The position numbers and the translations under genes are program-made. Under the pieces are notes generated by a model. That model saw nothing but the letters and a program-made list of their open reading frames with translations, was not told where the DNA came from and did not search any database. A stretch of DNA of 64,000 nucleotides from positions 1 through 64,000 of the forward strand of contig CAZISM010000001.1 of NCBI GenBank assembly GCA_964541895.1, read 5' to 3'. This document shows, piece after piece, positions 1 to 8,782 of this stretch; position 1 is the stretch's first letter, and every line of letters starts with the position of its first letter. Origin of the DNA: CAZISM01 sp964541895. GTDB lineage: Bacteria; Zhuqueibacterota; Zhuqueibacteria; Residuimicrobiales; Residuimicrobiaceae.

Positions 1-741
1 CCCGGTTTTGCCGGAGCGGACCTGGCCAATGTGATCAATGAAGCGGCTTTGCTGGCCGCCCGGCGCAACAAAGAACAGATCGACATGAAGGATCTGGAAG
101 AGGCCATTGACCGGGTCCTGGCCGGGCTGGAGAAAAAGAGCCGGGTGATGAACAAGCGGGAAAAAGAGACGGTTGCCTACCACGAGGCGGGCCATGCCAT
201 CGTAGCCTCCAGTATCGATGGCTGCGATCCGGTTCATCGCGTTTCCATTATTCCCCGCGGCATTGCCGCCCTGGGCTATACGCTGCAATTGCCGACTGAA
301 GACCGCTATTTGATGACCCGCTCTGAACTGGAAGCCAAACTAAAAGTACTGCTGGGCGGACGTGTGGCAGAAGAGGTAAAGTACCAGGAGGTTTCGACCG
401 GAGCACAAAACGATCTGGAGCGGGCTACGGATATTGCCCGCAGCATGGTGGTCGAATACGGCATGAGCGATGCCATTGGACCCATTTCCTACGGCCGGGG
501 CAGCCGTTCCATCTTTTTGGGAGCCGAGATGCCGGATCGAAAGGCCTATAGCGAAAAACTGGCCGCTGAAATCGACGCAGAGGTAAAGCGGATTGTGGAG
601 AGCGCCCAGACTTCGGTCCGCTCGATTCTGGCAGACAAGAAAGAAAAACTGGAGCTGTTAGCGAACCGGTTGCTCGAGAAAGAGGTTGTAGAGAAGGAGG
701 AGTTGCGTACGTTGCTGCAGGAATCCAAACAGGAAGCTTAA
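1..741 (+). CDS. ftsH: ATP-dependent zinc metalloprotease FtsH, C-terminal part (5' end outside window)
   Basis: The reading frame is open from base 1, so the start lies upstream of the window. The visible 246 residues begin at the end of the AAA+ module (PGFAGADLANVINEAA, the typical second-region-of-homology tail) and continue into the M41 peptidase. The zinc motif HEAGH follows at about residue 61, and a later conserved DLERAT stretch carries the third metal ligand. FtsH is a membrane-anchored hexameric protease that degrades misfolded and regulatory membrane and cytosolic proteins. The C-terminal coiled-coil helix (LELLANRLLEKEVVEKEEL) is intact. A strong hairpin follows the stop, so ftsH ends its transcription unit here. 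Identification is secure from the motifs. Confidence 0.97.
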   Translation, partial: PGFAGADLANVINEAALLAARRNKEQIDMKDLEEAIDRVLAGLEKKSRVMNKREKETVAYHEAGHAIVASSIDGCDPVHRVSIIPRGIAALGYTLQLPTEDRYLMTRSELEAKLKVLLGGRVAEEVKYQEVSTGAQNDLERATDIARSMVVEYGMSDAIGPISYGRGSRSIFLGAEMPDRKAYSEKLAAEIDAEVKRIVESAQTSVRSILADKKEKLELLANRLLEKEVVEKEELRTLLQESKQEA

Positions 742-774
742 GCGCAGCGGTTTGCCGGCTCAGCTATGTACCAG

Positions 775-815
775 GCAACAGCCACAGTTCCAGTCATCAG
801 AGCTGTGGCTGTTGC
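775..815. terminator. Bidirectional hairpin between convergent ftsH and the acyl synthetase
   Basis: A perfect 13-bp inverted repeat (arms 775-787 and 803-815) extends inward by three more pairs, one of them G-T. It lies 33 bases after the ftsH stop and 26 bases before the end of the convergent synthetase gene. There is no long T-run on either side, so it may act as a weak intrinsic terminator or as an mRNA 3'-end stabiliser for both genes. Confidence 0.6.
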
Positions 816-840
816 TGTTCAGGGGTGTACGGCTTGCGGC

Positions 841-2361
841 TTATTTATACTGCAGGTGATCTCTGACCATCCGGGTAATGGAGCGGAAATCCACTTTGCC
901 GCTGCCCATCTTGGGCAATTCCGGGAAATAGACAAACTCTTTCGGCAGGGCAAGGGCTGGAAGGTCTTTTGCCATTTGCTTCAAGATGTGGCGTTCATCG
1001 ACCTTTTGCGTGACCGCGGCGATGATTTTTGCGCCCTTCAACGAGTCCGGCACCTCGACGACGCAGCAGACAACGCCCTGGGGCAGCACTTTTTCCAACA
1101 CACTCTCCGTTCGCACCAGACTAACCATCTCGCCGCCGATTTTTACAAAACGTTTCAGCCGGCCGAGGTGCCACAGGTAGCCTTCTTTGTCCAGCATGCC
1201 CATATCACCGGTATCGTACCAGCCATCTTTGATGCGAAGGGATGTCTCTTCGATGTCGTCAAAATAGCCCTTCATGACCAGATCTCCCTTGACCAGGATT
1301 TTACCCTCCTGGCCGGCGGCTACGTCCTTGCCGGTGCTGATATCCACTATTTTCACCTGGACACCGGGCAGCGCTTTGCCGATGCTGCCGGGCTTGTTGT
1401 CCCACGGCGTATTGACCGAAACGCCCGGGCTTGTTTCCGTGGTTCCATAGGCTTCCAGCAGGTCGGCGTTATGCTTTTCGCGGTAGGCATCGCGCAGCCA
1501 TACAGGCGTTTTGTCTGCACCGGCCAGCAGCAATCGGCAAGAAGCAAAGTCGCCGGGCTTGGATTCGCGTAGATAACCGGCAAAAAAGATGGGGGTAGCT
1601 GCCAGCAACGTAGCTTTTTCTTCACGGATATATTGAGGGATGTTTTTGTATTCCAGAGGATTGGCAACCGTTATATTGGTCATGCCCATGATCAGCGGCA
1701 ACCAGAAATTGGCATTATGGCCAAAGACGTGGAACAGGGGCAGAACGCCCATAAAGCTGTCGTCCGCGGTGAGTCGAAATACCTTGACCAGATCCTGAAT
1801 GTTGGCGCCCATGTTGCGATGGGTGAGCTGAACACCTTTGGGTTCTTTTTCGCTGCCACTGGTGAACAGGATGACCAGCGTATCGTCCTCATGGATCTTG
1901 GGTAAACCGGCGATGATCATCTTTGCCGGCAGTTTTGAGCGCAGGGCAGCGCGCAGCTTATCAGCGGCCGAAACACTGCTGAGGATATCCTCGATGAAAA
2001 CCATTCCCGGCACCAGGCGACAACCGATCTTTTCCAGCAGGGCACGAGAAGTAATGATGGTGCGAAATCCGCATTTACGCTGCGCATATTCGCAGTTTTC
2101 CGCTGCCCCGGTGGAATAATTTATCATTACCGGCACTTTGCCGGCTATAACTGTGGCCGCAGTGGCCAGGATCGAACCGGCCGAGGTGGGAATCATAATG
2201 CCGATGAAACCGTCGCGATGTTTGGCAATGACTCTGGACAAAATCAACGAAGCAATCAGGGTCTTGGAAAAAGTAAGGCGTCGATCGGTTGTGCGATCGA
2301 TGATGGCCATTTTAGACCCCATGGCCTTGGCGGTTTTGATGAATTCGTGATGAAGAATCAT
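841..2361 (-). CDS. AMP-dependent acyl-CoA/acyl-ACP synthetase (ANL superfamily)
   Basis: An adenylate-forming enzyme of about 506 residues that should activate a fatty or other carboxylic acid as acyl-AMP and transfer it to CoA or ACP. Visible ANL motifs are the P-loop TSGSEKEPKGV, the A5 motif YGTTE, the A7 motif YDTGDMG and the C-terminal catalytic lysine in GSGKVDF. The wording around the P-loop resembles the synthetase half of Aas (acyl-ACP synthetase/2-acyl-GPE acyltransferase), but there is no acyltransferase domain. The frame stays open to an ATG at 2400. I prefer the ATG at 2361 because AGGA lies about 8 bases upstream of it. It stands alone, convergent to ftsH. The exact substrate cannot be read from sequence. 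Confidence 0.85.
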   Translation of the reverse strand: MILHHEFIKTAKAMGSKMAIIDRTTDRRLTFSKTLIASLILSRVIAKHRDGFIGIMIPTSAGSILATAATVIAGKVPVMINYSTGAAENCEYAQRKCGFRTIITSRALLEKIGCRLVPGMVFIEDILSSVSAADKLRAALRSKLPAKMIIAGLPKIHEDDTLVILFTSGSEKEPKGVQLTHRNMGANIQDLVKVFRLTADDSFMGVLPLFHVFGHNANFWLPLIMGMTNITVANPLEYKNIPQYIREEKATLLAATPIFFAGYLRESKPGDFASCRLLLAGADKTPVWLRDAYREKHNADLLEAYGTTETSPGVSVNTPWDNKPGSIGKALPGVQVKIVDISTGKDVAAGQEGKILVKGDLVMKGYFDDIEETSLRIKDGWYDTGDMGMLDKEGYLWHLGRLKRFVKIGGEMVSLVRTESVLEKVLPQGVVCCVVEVPDSLKGAKIIAAVTQKVDERHILKQMAKDLPALALPKEFVYFPELPKMGSGKVDFRSITRMVRDHLQYK

Positions 2362-2753
2362 GGGCTGGTCCTGTTTTTGGATTGAATGAATTATATTCAT
2401 TGGGCAAAGTATATTAAAAATATCATAAATTTCCTAGCATTTTCTGGAAAATTATGCTTTTTGCCATGAATTCGCTTTTGCATGGCTGGCCTGCCGCTAA
2501 CAACAGGTCGTACAAGGATCCTGACACCATCCGGAAGCAGGATGGAAGGAGCGCATTCTAGTTACCTGCCAGGGGCGAGCTGCAGCACCAAACTGCCTGC
2601 GTGCGCCGGCAGCAAAGATCTTTCCTGCACAGCCAGTAGGCCAGCAAGGCAAAATCCAGACACGGGTATTCCTGTAAAGTAAGTCTTGCTAATCTATTAT
2701 ACTTTTAGTAATATAAAGCGCTAAATCTGTAATAAAAATGGTTTGGAGTTTTT
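2362..2753. other. Divergent intergenic region, no gene seen
   Basis: About 390 bases separate the divergent synthetase and NagB-LmbE genes. The part near 2400-2480 and the last 80 bases are A+T-rich, as expected for promoters. A weak sigma-70-like pair (TTGCTA at 2686, 17-bp spacer, TAATAT) could serve the downstream gene, but both hexamers match only 4 of 6. The central part is G+C-rich, has no convincing coding frame and shows only short inverted repeats. Confidence 0.4.
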
Positions 2754-5111
2754 ATGAGCGAAAACGAGATCGTACCCTCTTCCAATATCGAGCAGATCGC
2801 GTTGCAGCAAACCGGCCGCAAGTTCATCTACCCGCCGATAGAGAAAATCCCAGTCATCGAGGTGAGCAATTTCCCGGCTTTGGGAAAACTGGCGGCTTTG
2901 CGATTTCTGGAGTGGGTGCAGGATAACCCGGAGGGCACTATTTCGTTGCCAACCGGCAAGACGCCCGAACATTTCATCAAATGGGTCAGCCACTATTTGC
3001 AGGCTTGGCAGGATGCCAAAACGCAGGCAGACCTGGAAATGAACGGCATCGATCCAGGCCGTTATCCCCGCATGGAGCAGCTGCGCTTTGTCCAAATTGA
3101 CGAATTTTATCCCATCAATCCGATCCAGGTCAACAGCTTCTATCATTACATACAGCAATACTATATCCGCGGCTTTGGCCTGGATCCGAAAAAAGCGCTG
3201 CTGATCAATGCCTGGACCACCGGCATGAGCAGCACCTCGACCCCGGATACCGCCTTTCCGGACGGTGTGGTAGACCTGAGTTTGCGCACGCGGCACGGCA
3301 AAAATTATCTGGAAAATCAGCAGCGTGAAATCATCGAAAAAGTTGATCAGTACTGCACCGATTACGAAGCCAATATTCGCGCCATGGGTGGAATCGGCTT
3401 TTTTCTGGGCGGCATCGGGCCGGACGGCCATATCGGCTTTAATGTCAAAGGCTCCGATCATTTTTCCACCACACGGCTTACGGCGACCAATTACGAAACC
3501 CAAGCCGCCGCTGCCAGCGACCTGGGCGGCATCGAAGTCGCCCGCAACCGACTGGTGATTACCATCGGTTTAGACACCATCGCGTTCAACCGCAAGGTTG
3601 TCGCTCTGATCATAGCGGCCGGCGAAGCCAAAGCGACGGTTGTTAAACACGCCATCGAAGAAAAGGCCTCGAATCAGTATCCGGCCACCAGCCTGCACAA
3701 ATTGGCCAACGCCAGATTTTATATTACACAGGGCGCCGCCAAATTGCTAACAGAACGCCGTTTCGAAAATGTCACCAAGCTGGAGCCGTTGCCCGAACAT
3801 GAAATCGACCATATCGTCATCGATCTGGCCAGGCACCAACGCAAGCATCTGCTGGATTTGACCGAGGCGGACTTTCACAGCGTCCGCTCCTCAGAGTGGA
3901 TTCTGAAAAAAACCGGACAACAGCCGGCCGATCTGGGGCAGCAGGTCAGCGAGCGTCTGAAGCAGAAAATGAAAGACGGGCTGACCTCTATCGAGAACGA
4001 AACGTTTTTGCACACCGCGCCGCATCACGACGATATCATTCTGGGATACTGGGCCTATATCGTGCACCTAGTGCGTTCGCCGCTCAACAAGCACCATTTC
4101 GCCTATATGACCAGCGGTTTTAACGCGGTGACCAACTTTTACGCCGAACGGCAGCTGGAAAATTTGCAGCGGTTCATCGAATCGCCGGTGATCAACCATC
4201 TGATGGAGCAGGGTTATTTCGATCCCAATAATGAAAACGGCCGCAATCGGGATATGTATCAATATCTCGATGGTGTCGCGGCCCACGACAAGCAGATGAT
4301 GCAGGAGGGAGAAGCGCGCCGACTGCTGCGCAACCTGATTTTCATTTTCGAAGAAAACGATATGGTGCAGTTGAAAAACCGGATCTCGGAGTTGATCCTC
4401 TATTTTAAATCCCAGTATCCCGGCAAGAAGGATCTGCCCTACATTCAGCAACTGAAAGGCATGATCCGAGAGTGGGAATCGGACCTGAAATGGGGCCATC
4501 TCGGCTTTAACTCGTCGCATGTGCACCACATGCGCCTCGGGTTTTACAAAGGCGAGATTTTCACCGAAGATCCCAAAGTAGAACGTGACGTCCTCCCCAT
4601 GCTTGATCTGCTGAAAGCCGTTCGTCCCACTATCGTGACCGTTGCGCTGGATCCTGAAGGCAGCGGCCCGGACACCCATTACAAAGTGATGCAGACCGTG
4701 GCCGAGGCGTTGCGCAAATATGAGAAGGATGAAAAACCGGCAAACATGCAGGTGTGGGGCTATCGCAACGTGTGGTATCGATTCCATCCCTCCGAGGTGA
4801 GCACGCTCATTCCGGTTTCGTTGAATTCTCTGGCGGTACTGGAAACCATCTTTGAGACCTGTTTCGGCTCGCAGCGGGAGGCGTCGTTCCCGAGTTATGA
4901 ACTGGACGGCCCGTTTTCCAAGCTGTCGCGCAAGATTCTCGTCGAGCAGTATCGGGACATGAAGCTGTGCCTGGGACGCGACTATTTCAACGAAAGCGAT
5001 CATCCCCGCATGCGCGCTTCGCACGGCATGGCCTATCTGCACAAAATGAGCCTGGAGGAGTTTTATACCAAATCGAGAGAGCTGCGCAAGTCCACGGAGA
5101 ACATTGAATAG
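2754..5111 (+). CDS. Fusion of a NagB-like sugar-phosphate isomerase domain and a PIG-L/LmbE deacetylase domain
   Basis: The 785-residue protein has a glucosamine-6-phosphate deaminase/isomerase-like domain at about residues 15-345 (PTGKTP phosphate loop, QIDEF at 114-118, GIGPDGHIGFN at 220-230). A PIG-L-type zinc deacetylase domain follows from about residue 415, with the metal motif APHHDD at 422-427. The family would link amino-sugar deacetylation with deamination or isomerisation in the cytoplasm. One oddity: the residue after GFN is valine (V231), where E. coli NagB has the catalytic relay glutamate E148. The first domain may therefore not be a normal deaminase. The ATG at 2754 follows TTTGGAG at a proper distance. 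Similar long fusions are known from Bacteroidota. Confidence 0.85.
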   Translation: MSENEIVPSSNIEQIALQQTGRKFIYPPIEKIPVIEVSNFPALGKLAALRFLEWVQDNPEGTISLPTGKTPEHFIKWVSHYLQAWQDAKTQADLEMNGIDPGRYPRMEQLRFVQIDEFYPINPIQVNSFYHYIQQYYIRGFGLDPKKALLINAWTTGMSSTSTPDTAFPDGVVDLSLRTRHGKNYLENQQREIIEKVDQYCTDYEANIRAMGGIGFFLGGIGPDGHIGFNVKGSDHFSTTRLTATNYETQAAAASDLGGIEVARNRLVITIGLDTIAFNRKVVALIIAAGEAKATVVKHAIEEKASNQYPATSLHKLANARFYITQGAAKLLTERRFENVTKLEPLPEHEIDHIVIDLARHQRKHLLDLTEADFHSVRSSEWILKKTGQQPADLGQQVSERLKQKMKDGLTSIENETFLHTAPHHDDIILGYWAYIVHLVRSPLNKHHFAYMTSGFNAVTNFYAERQLENLQRFIESPVINHLMEQGYFDPNNENGRNRDMYQYLDGVAAHDKQMMQEGEARRLLRNLIFIFEENDMVQLKNRISELILYFKSQYPGKKDLPYIQQLKGMIREWESDLKWGHLGFNSSHVHHMRLGFYKGEIFTEDPKVERDVLPMLDLLKAVRPTIVTVALDPEGSGPDTHYKVMQTVAEALRKYEKDEKPANMQVWGYRNVWYRFHPSEVSTLIPVSLNSLAVLETIFETCFGSQREASFPSYELDGPFSKLSRKILVEQYRDMKLCLGRDYFNESDHPRMRASHGMAYLHKMSLEEFYTKSRELRKSTENIE

Positions 5112-5131
5112 AGAAAATGGGGAAGGCCTGG

Positions 5132-5584
5132 TCAGCGCAGACCGTTAAAGTGCCACATCGTCATACCCAGGGGGAGCAGGCGCTGCATGGTAGGAAAGTA
5201 TCCGGCGCCATATTCGATGCCGTGATGAAGGGTGTTATGAGGGTGATAGTTCACGCCTGCCAGGGCATGCAGGTAAGGTGTCCAGGTCATGCGGGAGCGG
5301 CTGCGATGCGGAATGACATCGACACCGAGGCCTGCCACGGCCTGCCAGGCGGTCCAGGTACGTTCGGCGTGCAGCAGCGTAGCGCCTATAGCCACAGGTT
5401 TCAGATACCCGTTGATATGGATTCGCGTCCGAATGGTAGTGACATCGTTCAACCGGGTGTGCAGTCCGATCTGGAAAAGGATTTTATTATTCAGGGTCAG
5501 GCCCACCCCATAGAGGGTATCGGCAGCGTGCAGAGGTGCTGCGCACAAGAATCCGAGCAGGAAAAGCCGCGTGTATGTTGTCAT
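5132..5584 (-). CDS. Small exported protein, probably outer-membrane beta-barrel-like
   Basis: A 150-residue protein of unrecognised family. It starts with a clear signal peptide (MTTYTRLFLLGFLCAAPLHA, then ADTLYG). The mature part has alternating hydrophobic and polar residues with many Thr, Tyr, Gly and His, in short stretches typical of amphipathic beta-strands. It may be a small barrel or periplasmic beta protein. It is convergent with the NagB-LmbE gene (20 bases between stops) and divergent from the symporter gene. No function is proposed. Confidence 0.6.
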   Translation of the reverse strand: MTTYTRLFLLGFLCAAPLHAADTLYGVGLTLNNKILFQIGLHTRLNDVTTIRTRIHINGYLKPVAIGATLLHAERTWTAWQAVAGLGVDVIPHRSRSRMTWTPYLHALAGVNYHPHNTLHHGIEYGAGYFPTMQRLLPLGMTMWHFNGLR

Positions 5585-5662
5585 TCTGAAAAATATATAT
5601 AATCAGCGAAATTTTCAACCATAATCTGAACGTTCTGCTGCAGATCGGAAAGGAGGCCGTTA

Positions 5663-7282
5663 GTGGTACAATTTACTGGATTGGATTATTTCTGGGCCAT
5701 TGCCTACATCCTGTTGACCGTTCTCTCCGGGGTGGTGTTTTACAAGCTGGGCAAGAGGTCAGGGGCTGATTTCTTTCTGGCCGGGCGAGGCTTGCCGTGG
5801 TGGCTGCCGGCTACTTCCAACTTTGCGACTCACACGGCTACGGATACGCCGATGTGGTTTTCCGGCTGGGTCTATCGCTCAGGAATGTACGGATTATGGG
5901 GATCGCTGTTTGCGGGCTGGTGTGCCATCAGTGCGTTTGTTTCGACGCGCATTTTCCGGCGTTCTTTGGCCGGTACGCAAGCGGAGTGGCAGACCCTGCG
6001 TTTCAGCGGTCTCCCGGCCGAGCTCCTGCGCGGCTGGATGGCCGGATGGCAGGTGGCCTTGAACATGTTTATCGCCGGCTGGGTCGGCATTGCCATGGGC
6101 AACGTCTGCAATTGGGCTTTCGGTTGGCCGATCTGGTGGGGACTGGTAATCTTTTCCAGCGCCTGTGCGATTTATGCCATGACCTCCGGATTCTGGGGTG
6201 TGATTATCGCAGACGTGCAACAGGGCATCACCATGCTGCTGACCATCATTCTGGTGAGCATCTGGGCGGTTATTGCCGCCGGCGGCCCCACTGAAATCGT
6301 CAGCAAAATTCAGGCGCTGAATCGTCCGGAAATGCTCAATCCCTTTCATTTCACCGGTTTTGTATCCGGTGAATATCCGCTGTTGTGGCTGATCACCATG
6401 ATTGCCGTGCCGTTCCTGGGCGGCTTCGGCATGGCCACCCACACCGATTGGTTTGTGGAGGCGCAACGCATCCAGTCGGCCAACACGATCAAAGCGGCCT
6501 CTTACAGCATCTGGTGGGGGGCGGCTGCGGTCATCGTGCGCAATGCGATATGGATCGTCGCAGTGCTGGCTTTTTTTGTGATGAATCCCAATATCACCGA
6601 TGAATCGCAATATCAGCTGGCATGGTTCCGCATGGGTTTTGAATACTTTCCGCCCGGGCTGGTCGGCTTCTTTTTTGCCGCCATTCTCGCCATCCATTTC
6701 TCCACCGTATCCGGTATTCTCAATCTGGGTTCCATGTACGCCACCCGTGACCTCTACCACCACTATATCAATCCGAAAGCGTCGGAAAAACAGGTCATTT
6801 GGGTCGGTCGTTTTTCCACGTTGCTGGTTCTCATCGGTTCATTCTTCTTCGGCATCATGATCGGCAAGGATGTGACCAAATGGCTGTTCTTCGCCCTGTG
6901 GCTGATGATCGCCGGCACCTGGCTGCCCAACATCCTGCAGGTCATCTGGTGGCGCTTTAACGGCTGGGGCTATCTCTCGGCCTGGGTGGCGAATCTGGGC
7001 ATTTGCTGGCTGGTGGTCTGGATTCTGCCGGCGTATGGTATTTTGCCGGAGCTCAAGGATTTTCAGCAATTCTGGTTGCTCATGGCTTTGGTGGCGTGCA
7101 TCTATTTTCCGGTTACGTTCCTCACCAAACCGGATGACATGGATCGGCTGGTAAAGCTGTATGTACAAACCCGTCCCATCGGCTTCTGGGGACCGGTGAA
7201 ACGCGAAGCAGAACGCCGCGGCCTCTTGCAAATAGTGGAAGAGATCGAGATCAAAGCCGAAAAAGCATCGAGAAAGGAGTAA
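5663..7282 (+). CDS. Sodium:solute symporter (SSS family)
   Basis: A 539-residue polytopic inner-membrane protein with about 13-14 hydrophobic segments. The N-terminus YFWAIAYILLTVLSGVVFYKLGKRSGADFFLAGRGLPWW is shared by the SSS family (relatives of PutP, SGLT and NanT), here starting from GTG. The GTG at 5663 is chosen because a perfect AAGGAGG lies 7 bases upstream (about 5650-5656) and no ATG is suitably placed. Family members couple inward sodium flow to uptake of sugars, amino acids or organic acids; the substrate is not readable. Three tiny membrane-protein genes follow directly and are probably accessory subunits. A hairpin at 7951-7973 closes this group. Confidence 0.93.
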   Translation: MVQFTGLDYFWAIAYILLTVLSGVVFYKLGKRSGADFFLAGRGLPWWLPATSNFATHTATDTPMWFSGWVYRSGMYGLWGSLFAGWCAISAFVSTRIFRRSLAGTQAEWQTLRFSGLPAELLRGWMAGWQVALNMFIAGWVGIAMGNVCNWAFGWPIWWGLVIFSSACAIYAMTSGFWGVIIADVQQGITMLLTIILVSIWAVIAAGGPTEIVSKIQALNRPEMLNPFHFTGFVSGEYPLLWLITMIAVPFLGGFGMATHTDWFVEAQRIQSANTIKAASYSIWWGAAAVIVRNAIWIVAVLAFFVMNPNITDESQYQLAWFRMGFEYFPPGLVGFFFAAILAIHFSTVSGILNLGSMYATRDLYHHYINPKASEKQVIWVGRFSTLLVLIGSFFFGIMIGKDVTKWLFFALWLMIAGTWLPNILQVIWWRFNGWGYLSAWVANLGICWLVVWILPAYGILPELKDFQQFWLLMALVACIYFPVTFLTKPDDMDRLVKLYVQTRPIGFWGPVKREAERRGLLQIVEEIEIKAEKASRKE

Positions 7283-7285
7283 GCC

Positions 7286-7582
7286 ATGGCCTGGATTCGC
7301 AGAAATTGGACGCCGCATGAAGCGGATGACTGGACCAAAGAGGATTGGATCGCAATCGTGCTGTCGCCGTTGAGCTATATTCTTATCACGTTTGGTCTGT
7401 CTCTCAGTTTCTTTTTGCTCCCTTCGGGTTTTATCATGCTGGCGATCGGTCTGGTTATTACCGTCGTCATGTTCTGGATTATCGATCCGAAACTGAGCGT
7501 GATCTCTGAAGAGTATGAGCAGAAGCAGCATGAATACCTGGATGAACTGGAACAGATACAGCGCTGGGAGGAAAAGAAATGA
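7286..7582 (+). CDS. Small two-helix membrane protein linked to the symporter
   Basis: A 98-residue protein starting 3 bases after the symporter stop, preceded by AAGGAG. It has a tryptophan-rich polar N-terminus (NWTPHEADDWTKEDW), two predicted transmembrane helices at about residues 22-47 and 49-66, and a charged Glu/Gln-rich C-terminal helix that could form a coiled coil. Its position and size suggest a symporter partner subunit. No named family is recognised with certainty. Its stop overlaps the start of the next gene (ATGA), indicating translational coupling. Confidence 0.8.
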   Translation: MAWIRRNWTPHEADDWTKEDWIAIVLSPLSYILITFGLSLSFFLLPSGFIMLAIGLVITVVMFWIIDPKLSVISEEYEQKQHEYLDELEQIQRWEEKK

Positions 7583-7689
7583 ACCAGAATCTGACAGTGG
7601 TTATCGGCATGTCGGTCATTTACCTGTTTTCTCTGGCCGGCATGATTTTCGCCTATATCTATTATCGGAAAAACAAAAAATCAGAATGA
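7579..7689 (+). CDS. 36-residue symporter small accessory protein (single helix)
   Basis: The ATGA overlap at 7579-7582 couples this very short gene to the 98-aa gene before it. The product (MNQNLTVVIGMSVIYLFSLA..., ending RKNKKSE) is one transmembrane helix followed by a lysine-rich tail, giving N-out/C-in topology by the positive-inside rule. Microproteins of this size and layout occur beside SSS symporters in other bacteria and have been named symporter small accessory proteins. Assignment rests on context and size. It is below the length cutoff of most gene callers. Confidence 0.75.
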   Translation: MNQNLTVVIGMSVIYLFSLAGMIFAYIYYRKNKKSE

Positions 7690-7753
7690 TGCACACGGCT
7701 GCTGCGGCCGGTACCCTGGGACCGGGGCGGTGCTGATAAAAAAGGAGCATGAT

Positions 7754-7891
7754 ATGATATTTCTCGCGCAGAGTCCGATTCTCTACATCGGGCATCCGAG
7801 TCTTGGCTGGATTTTGCCCACGCTGATTTTTGCCGTTTCGTTTTGGGTGGCCTGGGCGTGCTACCGCCATTTTACCAAAAAGATGCAGTGA
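7754..7891 (+). CDS. 45-residue single-helix membrane protein of the symporter operon
   Basis: An ATG at 7754 follows AAAGGAG (7741-7746) at a good distance. The product has a short extracytoplasmic N-terminus (MIFLAQSPILYIGHPSLGW), one helix rich in Phe, Trp and Ala, and a basic tail (CYRHFTKKMQ). It lies 64 bases after the 36-aa gene and before the hairpin at 7951, so it belongs to the symporter transcript. No family is recognised. A role as a second regulatory or stabilising subunit is inferred only from position. Confidence 0.6.
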   Translation: MIFLAQSPILYIGHPSLGWILPTLIFAVSFWVAWACYRHFTKKMQ

Positions 7892-7950
7892 TCGTTCTGT
7901 TCACTGCTCGCTGGTTGTGCGTACGCCGAGGCGTGCCATTGGAGTGACTC

Positions 7951-7973
7951 GATCCGGACCACCGGTCCGGATC
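7951..7973 (+). terminator. Perfect 10-bp hairpin after the symporter operon
   Basis: Arms GATCCGGACC and GGTCCGGATC enclose a 3-base loop, followed by CACTTTATGTT. It ends the symporter group. Because the hairpin almost abuts the ATG at 7979, it supports the later ATG at 8000 as the start of the next gene. Confidence 0.65.
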
Positions 7974-7999
7974 ACTTTATGTTAAGGGATTTTCGCTGC

Positions 8000-8782
8000 A
8001 TGGAATCACTGCGACCACTACTCGAATTTGCCATACAGACCGCTCATGAAGCCGGGGCACTGACTCTGGGTTATTTTAATCGGGGTGTTCTTCCGGATTG
8101 GAAAGCGGATGATACGCCGGTGACGCTGGCCGATCGCGAGGCCGAAGCGCACATCCGGCGGCGCATCGAGGCCGTGTACCCGGATCATGCGATCGTGGGG
8201 GAAGAGTACGGTGTGGCGGATAGAACATCCAACTTTCGCTGGTTCATCGATCCCATTGACGGGACCAAGTCCTTCATGCGCGGTGTGCCCTTGTACGGCG
8301 TATTGCTGGGGCTGGAAATCGACGGTCGCATTCAGGTCGGGGTGGCGAATTTTCCCGCGCTGCACGAAATCGTCTACGCCGCGTCCGGCTTGGGCTGTTT
8401 TGCCAACGGACGACGGGTGCAGGTTCTCGAGAGCGAGCGCCTCGATCGCTGTGTGGTGGCGTTTTCGGATTTCGGCAATTTTGCAAAATATGGCCGTTCC
8501 ACCGCCTGGCGGCGGATGGAACGGGCGACCTGGCATCGCGCCGGCTGGTCGGATGCCTATGGCCATGCCCTCGTCGCCACCGGGCGCATCGAAGTGATGC
8601 TGGACCCCGTCATCAATCCCTGGGATTGCGGGCCGTTTCCGGTTATTCTCCGCGAGGCCGGCGGCTTTTTCGGCGACTGGAGCGGCAATGAATCCATCTT
8701 TGCCGGCGAGGCCGTAAGCACATCGCGCACGCTTTTGCCGCAGGTGCTGGACGTGCTCAACGTCAGGGATGAGCCGCACTAG
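8000..8782 (+). CDS. Inositol-monophosphatase-family phosphatase, HisN-like histidinol-phosphatase
   Basis: A 260-residue magnesium-dependent phosphatase. Metal and catalytic motifs are GEEYG (about residue 64), the signature WFIDPIDGTKSFMRGVPLYG (about 76-95) and the C-terminal INPWDCGPFPVILREAGG. The wording DGTKSFxxGxPLYG is typical of the HisN subgroup that hydrolyses L-histidinol phosphate, but related members act on inositol, fructose-1,6-bisphosphate or PAP. The ATG at 8000 has AAGGGA 10 bases upstream. An earlier in-frame ATG at 7979 touches the upstream hairpin. The gene ends inside the 3' end of the convergent archaemetzincin gene (20-bp overlap). Confidence 0.82.
   Translation: MESLRPLLEFAIQTAHEAGALTLGYFNRGVLPDWKADDTPVTLADREAEAHIRRRIEAVYPDHAIVGEEYGVADRTSNFRWFIDPIDGTKSFMRGVPLYGVLLGLEIDGRIQVGVANFPALHEIVYAASGLGCFANGRRVQVLESERLDRCVVAFSDFGNFAKYGRSTAWRRMERATWHRAGWSDAYGHALVATGRIEVMLDPVINPWDCGPFPVILREAGGFFGDWSGNESIFAGEAVSTSRTLLPQVLDVLNVRDEPH

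Noticed and set aside
2482..2682. 66-codon open frame between divergent genes
   Set aside because: No ribosome-binding site and no recognisable protein features; lies in a promoter region.
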